Positions 63,626 to 64,000 of a stretch of DNA of 64,000 bases are shown here, in pieces. The stretch is from NCBI RefSeq assembly GCF_032854445.1, contig NW_027018130.1:1-64000 (forward strand), read 5' to 3'. The DNA comes from Liolophura sinensis. Its lineage: Eukaryota; Mollusca; Polyplacophora; Chitonida; Chitonidae. The notes under the pieces were generated by a model, which made no database searches, had not been told where the DNA came from, and saw only the letters and a program-made list of their open reading frames with translations. Each line of letters starts with the position of its first letter. Within the stretch, counting starts at the first letter, position 1. The translations under genes and the position numbers were made by a program.

Positions 63626-64000
63626 ATGATCATAGATGTCATAATCACGTGCCCAGCAACGGCTCTTACTCCATGGAAACCAGAAAAATTTGTAATTTTC
63701 AACAGCTGCCGATGCCAGGCCCAATTCCGCATCTTTTGGCACCTTATAAATGTGGGTCAGTGTTTAGTTGTACTTTTTACAGCAGACTGTATCAAGTACC
63801 TTGTGTTTTTTATGTACAAATGGTCTGGTTTTTCTACATGTAGATAAAGACATTGAGATTGTCTTGGACTTAGAAGTAAGACAATTGCTGGGTGAGTTAA
63901 AAGAGCTTAGCCCAAACATTTGACGTCTTCTGGGCTACCGAAGGGCACATAACTTATAGTCAAAAGTTGAATATAGTAATGACCAGTCGCGATGGTACAT
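63626..64000 (+). repeat. Partial monomer at right edge
   Basis: The first 375 bp of a monomer, cut by the window edge just after GTCGCGATGGTACAT. It starts ATGATCATAGATGTC and carries GATGCCAGGCCC, a pair of variants shared with the monomers at 47744 and 55410. It also has two one-base changes in the AATTTTTCAAC segment. The array clearly continues beyond the window. Confidence 0.95.

Larger units (their letters stand above)
1..64000 (+). repeat. Satellite DNA array, about 549-bp monomer, 117 phase points
   Basis: The same sequence recurs head to tail across the window, always in the same orientation. Landmarks in nearly every copy, in order: ATGATCATTGATG, an NcoI-like CCATGG, CAACAGCTGCCGATG, TTACAGCAGACTGTATC, ATGTACAAA, GACATTGAGATTGTC, GACAATTGCTGGGTGAGTT, GGGCACATAA, GACCAGTCGCGATG, GACGAGAAATCGAATGG and TTTTGGCTGTAGCGAC. 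Phase-to-phase spacing is nearly always 545 or 549 bp, with an observed range of 537 to 556. I found no interruption by unique sequence, transposon or gene. This is the hallmark of a eukaryotic satellite array; its chromosomal position (centromeric, pericentromeric or subtelomeric) cannot be told from the window. The family is not one I recognise. Confidence 0.97.
15450..64000 (+). repeat. Homogenised right domain of the array (89 monomers)
   Basis: Monomer starts: 15450, 15999, 16544, 17096, 17641, 18190, 18739, 19290, 19839, 20384, 20933, 21478, 22027, 22576, 23125, 23670, 24219, 24768, 25313, 25858, 26407, 26956, 27505, 28051, 28597, 29142, 29691, 30241, 30788, 31330, 31879, 32424, 32973, 33518, 34067, 34616, 35166, 35711, 36260, 36810, 37348, 37897, 38442, 38979, 39529, 40074, 40623, 41169, 41719, 42264, 42813, 43359, 43908, 44455, 45005, 45554, 46104, 46653, 47195, 47744, 48293, 48838, 49387, 49932, 50481, 51030, 51575, 52124, 52669, 53218, 53763, 54312, 54861, 55410, 55959, 56504, 57053, 57602, 58146, 58694, 59239, 59788, 60334, 60882, 61438, 61983, 62532, 63077 and 63626. 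By hand count 36 of these carry the 4-bp deletion; most others are close to a 549-bp consensus. Confidence 0.85.

Noticed and set aside
1-64000. CRISPR array or bacterial repeat region
   Set aside because: The repeats are 545-549 bp with no variable spacers, and no cas-like genes are present.
1-64000. Transposon or MITE origin visible as terminal inverted repeats
   Set aside because: No terminal inverted repeats or target-site duplications bound the monomer, and no interspersed element interrupts the array.

Overview
The whole 64-kb window is one uninterrupted head-to-tail satellite DNA array. A single monomer of about 549 bp, with a 545-bp length variant, fills it from end to end in one orientation. 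Using a conserved ATGATCATTGATG landmark as phase zero, I count 117 phase points: 116 complete monomers, a 76-bp fragment at the left edge and a 375-bp fragment at the right edge. I see no unique flanking DNA, protein-coding gene, rRNA, tRNA, CRISPR array, insertion sequence or transposon. The many short open frames are shadows of the repeat and lie in overlapping frames on both strands.

Long, uniform satellite arrays like this are typical of eukaryotic heterochromatin (pericentromeric, centromeric or subtelomeric). One reference monomer is about 41% GC by hand count and has about 18 CpGs, so it is not strongly CpG-depleted. That would suit an invertebrate or another lineage with light germline methylation, but I do not recognise the satellite family and will not name a species.

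Layout. (1) About 1-15.4 kb is a diverged domain built from several old monomer types. It has a 5-monomer higher-order repeat (7.8-12.7 kb) and a 17-monomer (about 9,335-bp) long-range echo. (2) About 15.4-47 kb is a more homogeneous domain where a 4-bp-deleted 545-bp class appears and is interspersed with 549-bp classes. It holds a clear tandem duplication of a 6-monomer block (about 26.6-33.2 kb), a 3-monomer tandem duplication (37.1-40.4 kb) and several dispersed block copies. (3) About 47-64 kb is the most regular part, with 549- and 545-bp monomers often alternating. It carries markers that are rare or absent elsewhere, so it looks like the youngest amplification front.

Nothing here works as a gene system. 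The interest lies in the array's recorded history: unequal exchange, block duplication, hybrid monomers, a slippage deletion with its likely intermediate still present, a template-switch-like allele, conserved hairpins inside every monomer, and clusters of one-base indels that may be assembly error. All comparisons were made by eye; no alignment or database search was run.
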